A stretch of 5,624 bases of DNA from JBDHRG01 sp039807445 (GTDB lineage: Bacteria; Pseudomonadota; Gammaproteobacteria; Competibacterales; Competibacteraceae), in assembly GCA_039807445.1 (NCBI GenBank), contig JBDHRG010000233.1, positions 1-5,624 on the forward strand, in the 5' to 3' direction. Of this stretch, positions 1 to 4,882 are shown piece by piece (the stretch's first letter is position 1; the number at the start of each line of letters is the position of its first letter). The notes beneath the pieces were generated by a model that saw only the letters and a program-made list of their open reading frames with translations, was not told the origin of the DNA and made no database searches. The position numbers were made by a program, and so were the translations under genes.

Positions 1-196
1 CCCGCCAGGCGGCGTAGCGCAGCGCTTGCAGGATGTCCTCGCGCTCGAGGTAGGGGTAGTCGACGAGGATTTCCTCGACGCTATGCCCCGCTCCGATCAT
101 GCCGACGACCATGCCGACCGTGACCCGCATGCCGCGGATGCACGCCTTGCCCCCCATGACGTCGGGCTGTTGGGTGATGCGATCCAGTGGTCCCAT
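1..196 (-). CDS. DUF433 family antitoxin-type protein (partial, C-terminus outside window)
   Basis: The first 65 codons read MGPLDRITQQPDVMGGKACI and continue through IRGMRVTVGMVVGMI, then HSVEEILVDYPYLEREDI. This is the standard DUF433 layout: RIT-x-P-x-V/G-GK-x-C-IRG-x-R-VTV, then S-x-EEIL-x-DYP-x-L-x-x-EDI-x-A-L-x-YAA. DUF433 proteins are small (about 75-100 aa) winged-helix or antitoxin-like proteins, often followed by a PIN-like DUF5615 toxin gene. If that partner exists, it lies just beyond the left edge. The start is set by an AGGAG ribosome-binding site six bases upstream of ATG on the minus strand (complement of 194-196). The gene follows brnA on the same strand after a 138-base gap. 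Family assignment is secure from sequence; a TA role is inferred from family context. Confidence 0.88.
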   Translation of the reverse strand, partial: MGPLDRITQQPDVMGGKACIRGMRVTVGMVVGMIGAGHSVEEILVDYPYLEREDILQALRYAAWR

Positions 197-334
197 GCCT
201 GGCTCCTGTATCGGAACTCATCGCAGCTCAAGAGGCTGAGAATAGTGTTGGCGGTTTTCGGACAGGGGCCTGCTGTGACATGCACGAGCCGTCAAAGTCG
301 GCGACCCCGCCGGCGGCGCGCATACGGCCATCCC

Positions 335-598
335 TCACCGCCGGCTGTGCTGCTCGACGTACTCGCGCAAGGCCTGGTTGATGGCGCTCTGGTACTTGCC
401 GCCGTGCGCCTTGAACCACGCGAGCACGTCGGCGTCGAGCCGGATCGTCACCGACTGCTTCACCGGCCTGTAGAAGCGGCCGACCACGGCGCCGCTCCAG
501 TCCCTTACCTCGGGAATGTCCGAGGTGTCGATGTCTTCGTCCGACAACGCAGCCAACGCCGCCAGCTCGTCTGCCTGCTGCTCAGTGAGCTCGCTCAT
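335..598 (-). CDS. brnA: BrnA-family antitoxin (orphan; toxin gene reduced to a stump)
   Basis: The 87-aa product has the BrnA layout. An acidic N-terminal half contains LSDEDIDTSDIPEVRDWSG (residues ~38 and before), followed by a PVKQSVTIRLDADVLAWFK block and a GGKYQSAINQALREYV C-terminal helix. The second half resembles a ribbon-helix-helix DNA-binding fold. BrnA neutralises the RelE-like ribonuclease BrnT and represses the brnTA operon. Normally a ~90-aa brnT gene comes directly before brnA. Here the upstream space holds only a short brnT-like tail (582-641) and then the end of the NadS gene, so this looks like an antitoxin without its own toxin. The GAGGG and AAGG runs just before the ATG are plausible ribosome-binding sites. 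It may be transcribed from the higB/nadS promoter. Family call is strong; orphan status depends on the window being correctly assembled. Confidence 0.88.
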   Translation of the reverse strand: MSELTEQQADELAALAALSDEDIDTSDIPEVRDWSGAVVGRFYRPVKQSVTIRLDADVLAWFKAHGGKYQSAINQALREYVEQHSRR

Positions 599-641
599 AC
601 CTTGCCCTCTCGCGATTCGTGGCCTTGACCGCGATGCGGCC
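582..641 (-). pseudogene. brnT: 3' remnant of a brnT toxin gene
   Basis: On the minus strand, in a different frame from brnA, the DNA reads GRIAVKATNRERARYERAH followed by TGA (584-582). The KAT-x-RER-x-x-YE block is the typical C-terminus of BrnT toxins (usually ...RIISARKAT-x-RER-x-YE). It sits where a brnT gene should end, overlapping the first codons of brnA by 17 bases. The frame stays open further upstream to about position 700, but I see no BrnT similarity there: no conserved core, and no room, because nadS ends at 704. The SAR residues normally before KAT also seem to be missing. I read this as the stump left when most of brnT was deleted. It is short, so chance resemblance cannot be excluded, but motif and position agree. 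Confidence 0.55.
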
Positions 642-703
642 GACCACTGCGACGCCGCGCTTTGCTGCAGCTCGCTGCCCTGACACTGCTGTTCGCGACG
701 CCG

Positions 704-994
704 TCAGTCGCGCAGCGACTCCAGTGCCGCGGGGTTGCGCTCGACCAGGCGCAGCAGCGTCCGCGCTGGACCGGTCGGCCGTACCCGGTGCTGTTCCCAG
801 TTCTGGAGCGTCTTGACCTTGACGCCGATCCGGGCGGCGAACTGGCTTTGCGAAAGCCCGGTCGCCTTGCGGATCGTCTTCACGTCGGGCTCGGGGAACT
901 CGGTGACGCGCACACCTTCGACGGACTCGCCGCGCAGGTGGCGGCCCATGTCGCGCACGCTCTGCATGAGCTCTTCGAACGATTTTTCATCCAT
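704..994 (-). CDS. nadS: NadS-type HTH (Xre/Cro) antitoxin of a HigB/RelE-like toxin
   Basis: The 96-aa protein has an N-terminal region of about 35 residues (FEELMQSVRDMGRHLRGE) and then a Xre-type helix-turn-helix at roughly residues 36-90. That domain includes PDVKTIRKATGLSQSQFAAR, the recognition segment around KTLQNWEQ (61-68), and RPTGPARTLLRLVERNP. This layout, with the NWEQ-x-R-x-RPTGPA signature, is that of NadS/HigA-2-like antitoxins, which bind a RelE/ParE-superfamily toxin and repress their own operon. The gene begins inside the toxin gene (8-base overlap) with a very good GGAGG site six bases before the ATG, so it should be translated efficiently relative to the toxin. The toxin-first order is typical of this class. 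Its likely operator is the 1310-1330 dyad. Confidence 0.9.
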   Translation of the reverse strand: MDEKSFEELMQSVRDMGRHLRGESVEGVRVTEFPEPDVKTIRKATGLSQSQFAARIGVKVKTLQNWEQHRVRPTGPARTLLRLVERNPAALESLRD

Positions 995-1310
995 CGCGCA
1001 CCTCCGCTTTCATCACCGCTACCAGCCGCGCCAACTGGTCCGGCGTCAAGTCGCGCTGCACGTTCTTCGCATAGGCGTACACGAGGTAGACCCAGCCCGC
1101 CCGCGTGCGCCAGTAGTAGATGACCCGGGCACCACCCCGCTTGCCGCGCCCGGGCTGCGGGACGCGCACCTTGCGCAGCCCGCCGCCGCCCGGGATCAGG
1201 TCGCCGGCCTCGGGGTCGGTCATCAGCTCGGCTTGAAGCAGGCGCAAGGCGTCGTCGTCCAGCAGCGCCGCCGCGGCCCGGATGAAGATCGGCAGTTCGA
1301 TGAAGACCAT
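987..1310 (-). CDS. RelE/ParE-superfamily (HigB-2-like) toxin
   Basis: The 107-aa product starts MVFIELPIFIRAAAALLDDD. It continues with LRLLQAELMTDPEAGDLIPG, GLRKVRVPQPGRGKRGGARV, IYYWRTRAGWVYLVYAYAKN and LTPDQL. This is the usual order of HigB-2/RelE-like mRNA interferases: GDLI-x-G-x-GLRK-x-R, then R-GG-x-RV-IYY, then YAK near the C-terminus. Basic residues R46, R49, K57, R58, R62 and K82 are in the expected positions for RNA binding and catalysis, and no truncation is visible. I chose the ATG at 1310 over the in-frame ATG at 1337 because family homology begins there and because the only good -10 box (1318-1323) lies between the two. The stop overlaps the nadS start by 8 bases, forming a toxin-antitoxin operon. 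There is no Shine-Dalgarno sequence before 1310. Confidence 0.88.
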   Translation of the reverse strand: MVFIELPIFIRAAAALLDDDALRLLQAELMTDPEAGDLIPGGGGLRKVRVPQPGRGKRGGARVIYYWRTRAGWVYLVYAYAKNVQRDLTPDQLARLVAVMKAEVRDG

Positions 1311-1330
1311 GCAGCCGATTATACGCTGCA
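1310..1330. promoter_or_regulatory. Putative operator dyad over the -10 box of the TA operon
   Basis: The 21-bp stretch is an interrupted palindrome: TGCAGC (1310-1315), nine bases, GCTGCA (1325-1330). The -10 box lies inside the nine-base spacer plus one arm junction, and one arm touches the toxin start codon. HTH antitoxins of the NadS/HigA class usually repress their own operon by binding such dyads, so a repressor bound here would block RNA polymerase directly. The palindrome is seen in the sequence; the binding is inferred. Confidence 0.45.
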
Positions 1331-1345
1331 AGCGCATGAAGTCAG
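1318..1345 (-). promoter_or_regulatory. Putative sigma70 promoter of the toxin/nadS operon
   Basis: On the minus strand there is a perfect TATAAT (complement of 1318-1323). It is preceded after 16 bases by CTGACT (complement of 1340-1345), a 4/6 match to TTGACA. Transcription would be expected to start 6-8 bases after the -10 box, at about 1310-1312, which coincides with the A of the chosen start codon. This implies a leaderless or almost leaderless toxin mRNA. It is a motif-based prediction only. Confidence 0.5.
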
Positions 1346-1382
1346 GGGATCACAGATGGTCGCGCGACCGTCCACCGGCGGA

Positions 1383-1610
1383 TCAGCCGGCGCGCAGCGG
1401 CACGACGTTCGAGGCCGGCGCCTCGCCGATCAGTACCGGCAAGCGCCGCTCCCGGCGCTCGAGCGCGTCGCGCATCTCGGCTTCGTAGCGGTGGCGGTTG
1501 CAGACCTTCAGCGGCCCGCGCGGGGCGTGGTTCAGTAGCCGCTCGCCGACCTCGTCGGCCACGCCGAGCGCGGCGAGTCGGGTGCGGACGGTGCGGCCCG
1601 GGCCGGCGTG
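1383..1610 (-). pseudogene. 3' remnant of a tyrosine-type integrase, catalytic residues lost
   Basis: The minus-strand frame ending at TGA (1385-1383) reads GRTVRTRLAALGVADEVGER, then LLNHA, RGPLKVCNRHRYEAEMRDAL, and a tail ending in NVVPLRAG. This is the C-terminus of a phage/island tyrosine recombinase, normally HDLRRTVRTRLAALGV...LNHA...KVYNRHRYEAEMR...NVVPLR. Two things mark it as dead. The HxxR box is scrambled to HAGPGRT, and the tyrosine of VYN, the expected nucleophile, is Cys (TGC, complement of 1500-1502). Upstream of about 1610 the similarity stops, and the frame meets a TAG a short way on. An RVTP string in another frame just before the break hints at a frameshift, but this is weak. 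The remnant lies directly upstream of the TA genes on the same strand, so it is probably residue of the element that brought them. Confidence 0.72.
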
Positions 1611-1643
1611 ACCCGTCGGCGTGTTGCGGCACGGATACGGGGC

Positions 1644-1663
1644 GTGCCTGATCGTGCCTAATC
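1644..1663. repeat. Tandem 10-bp direct repeat
   Basis: GTGCCTGATC is followed immediately by GTGCCTAATC, two 10-bp units differing at one base. It lies between the integrase remnant and the capsule operon, outside any gene I can support. The function is unknown. It could be a regulator binding site, part of an old attachment site, or chance. Confidence 0.4.
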
Positions 1664-1700
1664 GTTGCGGACTGTGCTAACCTGCCGCGCCGCCGACAAA

Positions 1701-1743
1701 TCCTGCCCCGCGGCAGCGCCGGGCTGTCGCGTGCGGGGCAGGA
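1701..1743. repeat. Perfect 11-bp inverted repeat (hairpin) between divergent blocks
   Basis: TCCTGCCCCGC (1701-1711) is exactly complementary to GCGGGGCAGGA (1733-1743), around a 21-base loop. The loop contains a further GGCAGC/GCTGTC pairing with one G-U pair, so an RNA from either strand would form a long, stable stem. On the plus strand no T-run follows. On the minus strand only TTT follows, so it is at best a weak bidirectional terminator. It lies 114 bases upstream of the lipoprotein gene and could be part of the leader of the capsule operon. No promoter I would defend is visible between 1611 and 1856. Confidence 0.6.
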
Positions 1744-1856
1744 ATCCACAACAAACATCAGGCGAAGGTTGGCGGGGCCGCTCGCGCGCGACGGCCTCGC
1801 GGTCGCCCTGCTGCCCGATGGGCGGGCGCGTCGGGTCTATATCGCGGTTTAGGACG

Positions 1857-2234
1857 ATGACTTTGTTTCGCAGCATTGTGTGTCTTGTCATGCTCGGCGC
1901 CCTCGGCGGGTGCGCGCTCGTCGCCGGCCCGCAGGGCGCGGCCGCGGCGCCGGCCGCGGCGAGCCCGGCTGTACCGCCGGTTTCGGAGCTCGACGGTTTC
2001 CTCGCCAACGCTCAGGTCGGCGAGTCGCGCACGCTGGAGTTCGACGGCCAGCTCGTGCGCGTCACCGCCGGCGAACGCTACGCTGCTGCCAGCGGCCACG
2101 AGTGCCGGCGCCTGCGCGTGGCGGTGCCGTCGGCGGGCTTCGGCGAGGGCGCGCAGCAGCCGCGCGTCGCCTGCGCCACACCGCAAGGCTGGCGCGCGCC
2201 GCGCGCCGTCCTCGCCACCGCGATCGGCCGATGA
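1857..2234 (+). CDS. Small lipoprotein of unknown family, first gene of the capsule export operon
   Basis: The 125-aa product has a short lipoprotein signal peptide (MTLFRSIVCLVMLGALGGC) with lipobox LGGC and lipidated Cys19. An Ala/Pro-rich linker follows (about residues 25-42), then a small domain of about 80 residues. That domain contains LEFDGQLVRVTAGERYAAAS, GHECRRLRVAV and a C-terminal PRVACATPQGWRAPRAVL. Mature cysteines C83 and C106 could form a disulfide. The SG-x-x-CRR ... C ... G-W pattern is loosely like small surface-antigen-type lipoproteins, but I do not recognise the family. The residue after the lipidated Cys is Ala rather than Asp, so outer-membrane sorting by Lol is expected. 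The ATG at 1857 has a weak AGGA very close to it; it is chosen because the signal peptide starts there. The stop overlaps the kpsM start (ATGA), which argues for a role in polysaccharide export or its outer-membrane stage. Confidence 0.8.
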   Translation: MTLFRSIVCLVMLGALGGCALVAGPQGAAAAPAAASPAVPPVSELDGFLANAQVGESRTLEFDGQLVRVTAGERYAAASGHECRRLRVAVPSAGFGEGAQQPRVACATPQGWRAPRAVLATAIGR

Positions 2235-3025
2235 CGGCGGCGGTCCACCCCGTGGCGCAGGCGCTGCGGGTCCAGGGTCGCGTGATCCTGGCCGTGATCC
2301 TGCGCGAGACGCGCACGCGCTTCGGCAAGCACCGGCTGGGTTATCTGTGGGCGTTGGCCGAGCCGCTGGTGCATGTCGTCACGCTGCTGCTGCTGTTCGG
2401 CGCGCTCGGGCGTCGCTCGCCGATCGGCGGCGACCTGATGGTGTTCTTCGTCACCGGCATCGTGCCGTACCTGCTGTTCACGCACCTGGCTTCGCGCCTG
2501 ATGAACGCCATCGGCGGCAACCAGGCGCTGCTCGGCTACCCGCAGGTGACGCCGCTCGACCTGATGCTGGCGCGGCTCGCGCTGGAAGCGGCGACCCTGC
2601 TGCTGGTGTTCGGCCTGCTGATCGGCGGTCTGGCCGTCGCCGGGCGACCGGCGCTGCCCGACAGCCCGCTCGAGGTGCTCGCCGCCTTCGGCGCCATCGT
2701 GCTGCTCGGCAGCGGGCTCGGCATGGCCAACAGCGCGATACGCCTGTACCTGCCCGCTTACGAGCGCATCTACTCGGCGCTGATGCGGCCGATGTACTTC
2801 GTCTCGGGCATCTTCTTCGTCGCCGGCAACCTGCCGCAGCCGGCGCGCGACTGGCTGCTGTGGAACCCGCTGCTGCACCTGATCGAGTGGCTGCGTTCGG
2901 GCTTCTTCCCCGGTTTCGACAGCCAGTACGTCGACCGCGGCTACGCCCTGGGCTGGGCGCTGGTGCTGTTCTTTCTCGGGCTCGCCGCCGAGCGCGTGTC
3001 CCGTCGCCGGGCGGTGCAGGCATGA
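2231..3025 (+). CDS. kpsM: Capsule polysaccharide ABC transporter permease (KpsM/CtrC/BexB family)
   Basis: The 264-aa product is an ABC-2-type membrane protein, the usual length for this family. The N-terminal cytoplasmic motif VILRETRTRFGKHRLGYLWA leads into LAEPL (about residues 22-46), the classic KpsM/Wzm start. About six hydrophobic spans follow, near residues 46-60, 70-90, 110-135, 146-166, 176-196 and 238-257. FVTGIVPYLLF, NAIGGNQALLGYPQVTPLD and the late WNPLLHLIEWLRSGFFPGF block are all hallmarks of polysaccharide exporters. With the KpsT ATPase it forms the inner-membrane pump that moves lipid-anchored capsular polysaccharide to the periplasm. Both ends overlap neighbours by four bases (ATGA), so translation is probably coupled to the lipoprotein upstream and the ATPase downstream. 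Confidence 0.94.
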   Translation: MTAAVHPVAQALRVQGRVILAVILRETRTRFGKHRLGYLWALAEPLVHVVTLLLLFGALGRRSPIGGDLMVFFVTGIVPYLLFTHLASRLMNAIGGNQALLGYPQVTPLDLMLARLALEAATLLLVFGLLIGGLAVAGRPALPDSPLEVLAAFGAIVLLGSGLGMANSAIRLYLPAYERIYSALMRPMYFVSGIFFVAGNLPQPARDWLLWNPLLHLIEWLRSGFFPGFDSQYVDRGYALGWALVLFFLGLAAERVSRRRAVQA

Positions 3026-3684
3026 AGCCGATGATCGAGCTCCGCGGCGTGTCCAAGGCCTTTCGCACCCGCGACGGCGTCAAGACCGTTCTGGCGCGGA
3101 CCGACTGCGTCTTCCCGCGCGGGCGCAGCGTCGGTGTGCTCGGCGTCAACGGCGCCGGCAAGTCGACGCTGCTGCGCATGATCGCCGGCACCGAACCACC
3201 GAGCAGCGGCAGCATCCACCGCCACGTGCGCATGTCGTGGCCGCTCGGCTTCGCCAGCGGCTTCAACGCCAGCCTCAGCGGCACCGAGAACCTGCGCTTC
3301 GTCTGCCGCATCTACGGCGCCGATATCGGCCGGGTCAGCGCATTCGTCGAAGACTTCTCCGAGCTCGGCAGCTACCTGAAGATGCCGGTGCGCACCTATT
3401 CCTCGGGCATGAAGGCGCGGCTCGCCTTTGCGCTGAGCATGGCGATCGACTTCGAGTGCTACCTGATCGACGAGATCACCGGCGTCGGCGACCAGCGCTT
3501 CCAGAAGAAGTGCCGCGCCGCCTTCCAGGAGCGCAAGGCGCGCTCCGACCTGATCATGGTGTCCCACAGCATGTCGACCATCCGCAGCCACTGCGATGTC
3601 GCCGCCATCCTCAGCGGCGGCCGCCTGAGCTTCTACGAAGACATGGACGAAGCGATCGGCCTGTACCAGGAGCTCGCCGCATGA
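3022..3684 (+). CDS. kpsT: Capsule polysaccharide ABC transporter ATPase (KpsT/CtrD/BexA family)
   Basis: The 220-aa ATP-binding subunit has Walker A GVNGAGKST (residues 41-49), an ABC signature region YSSGMKARLAFALS (126-139), Walker B CYLIDE (146-151) with catalytic E151, and switch histidine H182 in VSHS. The stretch MSWPLGFASGFNASLSGTEN (71-90) in place of a normal Q-loop is characteristic of KpsT-type capsule ATPases. The length matches KpsT, without the extra C-terminal carbohydrate-binding domain of some Wzt proteins. It energises the KpsM permease. An in-frame ATG three codons in (3031) is a possible alternative start; I keep 3022 because its ATGA overlap with the kpsM stop repeats the pattern of the neighbouring genes. 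Confidence 0.95.
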   Translation: MKPMIELRGVSKAFRTRDGVKTVLARTDCVFPRGRSVGVLGVNGAGKSTLLRMIAGTEPPSSGSIHRHVRMSWPLGFASGFNASLSGTENLRFVCRIYGADIGRVSAFVEDFSELGSYLKMPVRTYSSGMKARLAFALSMAIDFECYLIDEITGVGDQRFQKKCRAAFQERKARSDLIMVSHSMSTIRSHCDVAAILSGGRLSFYEDMDEAIGLYQELAA

Positions 3685-4847
3685 CCGCGCCGCTGCCGTC
3701 CGAGGCGCTGGCGCCCGAATCGCGCTGGCGCCTGCGGCTGCGCCGCCTGCGCGGCTGGGGCCTGCTGCGGCTGTCGGCGCTGCTGGGCATCGGCCTGCCG
3801 ACGCTGCTGGCAACGCTCTACTTCGGCCTGATCGCCGCCGACCGCTACGTCGCCGAGGCACGCATCGCGGTGCGCGGCAGCCAGACAGTGGTGCCGGATC
3901 TGCTCGGCGTGCTGGGGGTGCCGGGGCAGGGCAGCGCGACCGCCGATGCGCTGGTGGTGCAGGACTACATCCGCTCGCGCGAAGTGATCGACACGCTGCA
4001 GCCGCGGCTGGACCTGCGCGCGGTGTTCAGCCGCCCCGAGGCGGACTGGTTCAGCCGCCTGGCGTCGGACGAACCGATCGAGGGCGTGGTCGAGTACTGG
4101 CGCAAGCGCGTCGAGGTGGGGTTCGACTCGGCCTCCGGCATCACCACGCTGCGCGTCGCGGCGTTCCGCCCCGACGACGCGGTCGCCGTGGCCCAGGGCG
4201 TCATCGACGCCAGCGAAGCGCTGGTCAACCGCCTGTCGGAGCGCGCGCAGCACGACGCCGTGGCCTATGCCGAAGCCGAGCTGCGCCGGGCCGAGGCGCG
4301 CGTCGGCGAGGCGCGCGCGACGCTGACGCGCTTTCGCGAGCAGCGCCAGGCGCTCGACCCCGCCCGCTCGGCCGAAGCGCGGCTCGGCATCATCGCCGGG
4401 CTCGAGGGCGAACTGGCCAAGGCCCAGGCCGAGCTGACCGCCTCGCGCGCCTACCTGAAGTCGGGCACTGCGGCGGTGGTGTCGATGGAAGCGCGCATCA
4501 GCGCGCTGAAGCAGCAGATCAGGGACGAGCGCGCGCGGCTCGCCGGCGACGGCGGCGCCGGCGGCGTCAGCAGCGGGCTGGTCGGCGATTACGAGAAGCT
4601 GATGATCGAGCGCGAGTTCGCCGAAAAGCTCTACGCCTCGGCGCTGACCTCGCTCGAGGCCGCGCGTGCCGAAGCCGGGCGCAAGCAGCGCTACCTGGTG
4701 GCGTTCGTGCAGCCGCAGTTGCCCGAGGACGCCGAGCAGCCGCATCGCCTGATCGGCGTGATCACCGTGTTCTTCGCCGCACTGATCGCCTGGGCCATCG
4801 GCGCGCTCGCCGTCGCCGCCGTCAAGGATCACGCCGGATGGGTATGA
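3681..4847 (+). CDS. kpsE: Capsule export inner-membrane adaptor (KpsE/CtrB/BexC, PCP family)
   Basis: The 388-aa product has the two-helix polysaccharide co-polymerase (PCP) layout. A basic cytoplasmic start is followed by a membrane span at about residues 31-53. Next comes a Wzz-like periplasmic part beginning DRYVAEARIAVRGSQT. A long Ala/Glu/Arg-rich helical, probably coiled-coil stretch covers about 180-290, and a second span at about 357-381 leaves a short tail. The YEKLMIEREFAEKLYASALT block and the proline-containing PQLPEDAEQPHR (345-356) just before the second span are typical of KpsE/CtrB. These proteins link the KpsMT pump to the outer-membrane KpsD channel. The start overlaps the kpsT stop (ATGA). 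The frame is intact and the length is as expected. A 145-base gap with a REP pair separates it from kpsD, unlike the tight joins upstream. Confidence 0.92.
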   Translation: MTAPLPSEALAPESRWRLRLRRLRGWGLLRLSALLGIGLPTLLATLYFGLIAADRYVAEARIAVRGSQTVVPDLLGVLGVPGQGSATADALVVQDYIRSREVIDTLQPRLDLRAVFSRPEADWFSRLASDEPIEGVVEYWRKRVEVGFDSASGITTLRVAAFRPDDAVAVAQGVIDASEALVNRLSERAQHDAVAYAEAELRRAEARVGEARATLTRFREQRQALDPARSAEARLGIIAGLEGELAKAQAELTASRAYLKSGTAAVVSMEARISALKQQIRDERARLAGDGGAGGVSSGLVGDYEKLMIEREFAEKLYASALTSLEAARAEAGRKQRYLVAFVQPQLPEDAEQPHRLIGVITVFFAALIAWAIGALAVAAVKDHAGWV

Positions 4848-4882
4848 TGCGGGCTCTAGCAGAAATTCGACGATTCACCGAT

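Noticed and set aside
26..628. 200-codon plus-strand open frame over the TA genes
   Set aside because: It lies antisense to DUF433 and brnA, which have clear family motifs; its product is low-complexity, Arg/Pro/Leu-rich, as expected for a shadow frame in GC-rich DNA.
1342..1758. 138-codon minus-strand open frame
   Set aside because: The product is Arg/Ala/Pro-rich without motifs; the adjacent frame carries recognisable integrase residues, so this frame is a shadow of that remnant.
1665..1856. In-frame upstream extension of the lipoprotein gene from a TTG at 1665
   Set aside because: The extension would place a Cys/Arg-rich stretch before a clear lipoprotein signal peptide and would read through the hairpin; the ATG at 1857 gives a normal signal peptide.
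1744..1856. JUMPStart/ops (RfaH) element upstream of the capsule operon
   Set aside because: I looked for GGCGGTAG-like sequence before the lipoprotein gene and found none; GCGGTTTAG at 1845 is not a match.
1936..1960. GC-only near-palindrome in the lipoprotein gene
   Set aside because: It encodes the Ala/Pro linker; alternating GCG/GCC codons explain the symmetry.
1876..3021. Long plus-strand frame running into kpsT from 1876
   Set aside because: Before 3022 it is an Arg/Ala-rich shadow of the lipoprotein and kpsM genes; kpsT homology begins at 3022.
3237..3680. Upstream extension of kpsE to 3237
   Set aside because: This part is a shadow of kpsT; kpsE homology and the ATGA overlap fix the start at 3681.
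3633..4832. 399-codon minus-strand frame over kpsE
   Set aside because: Its composition is typical of an antisense shadow (Leu/Arg/Gly/Asp/His-rich, no motif), while kpsE on the plus strand is a well-defined family member.
4843..4848. TATGAT as -10 box of a separate kpsD promoter
   Set aside because: No acceptable -35 hexamer lies 15-19 bases upstream; it overlaps the kpsE stop codon and could be chance.
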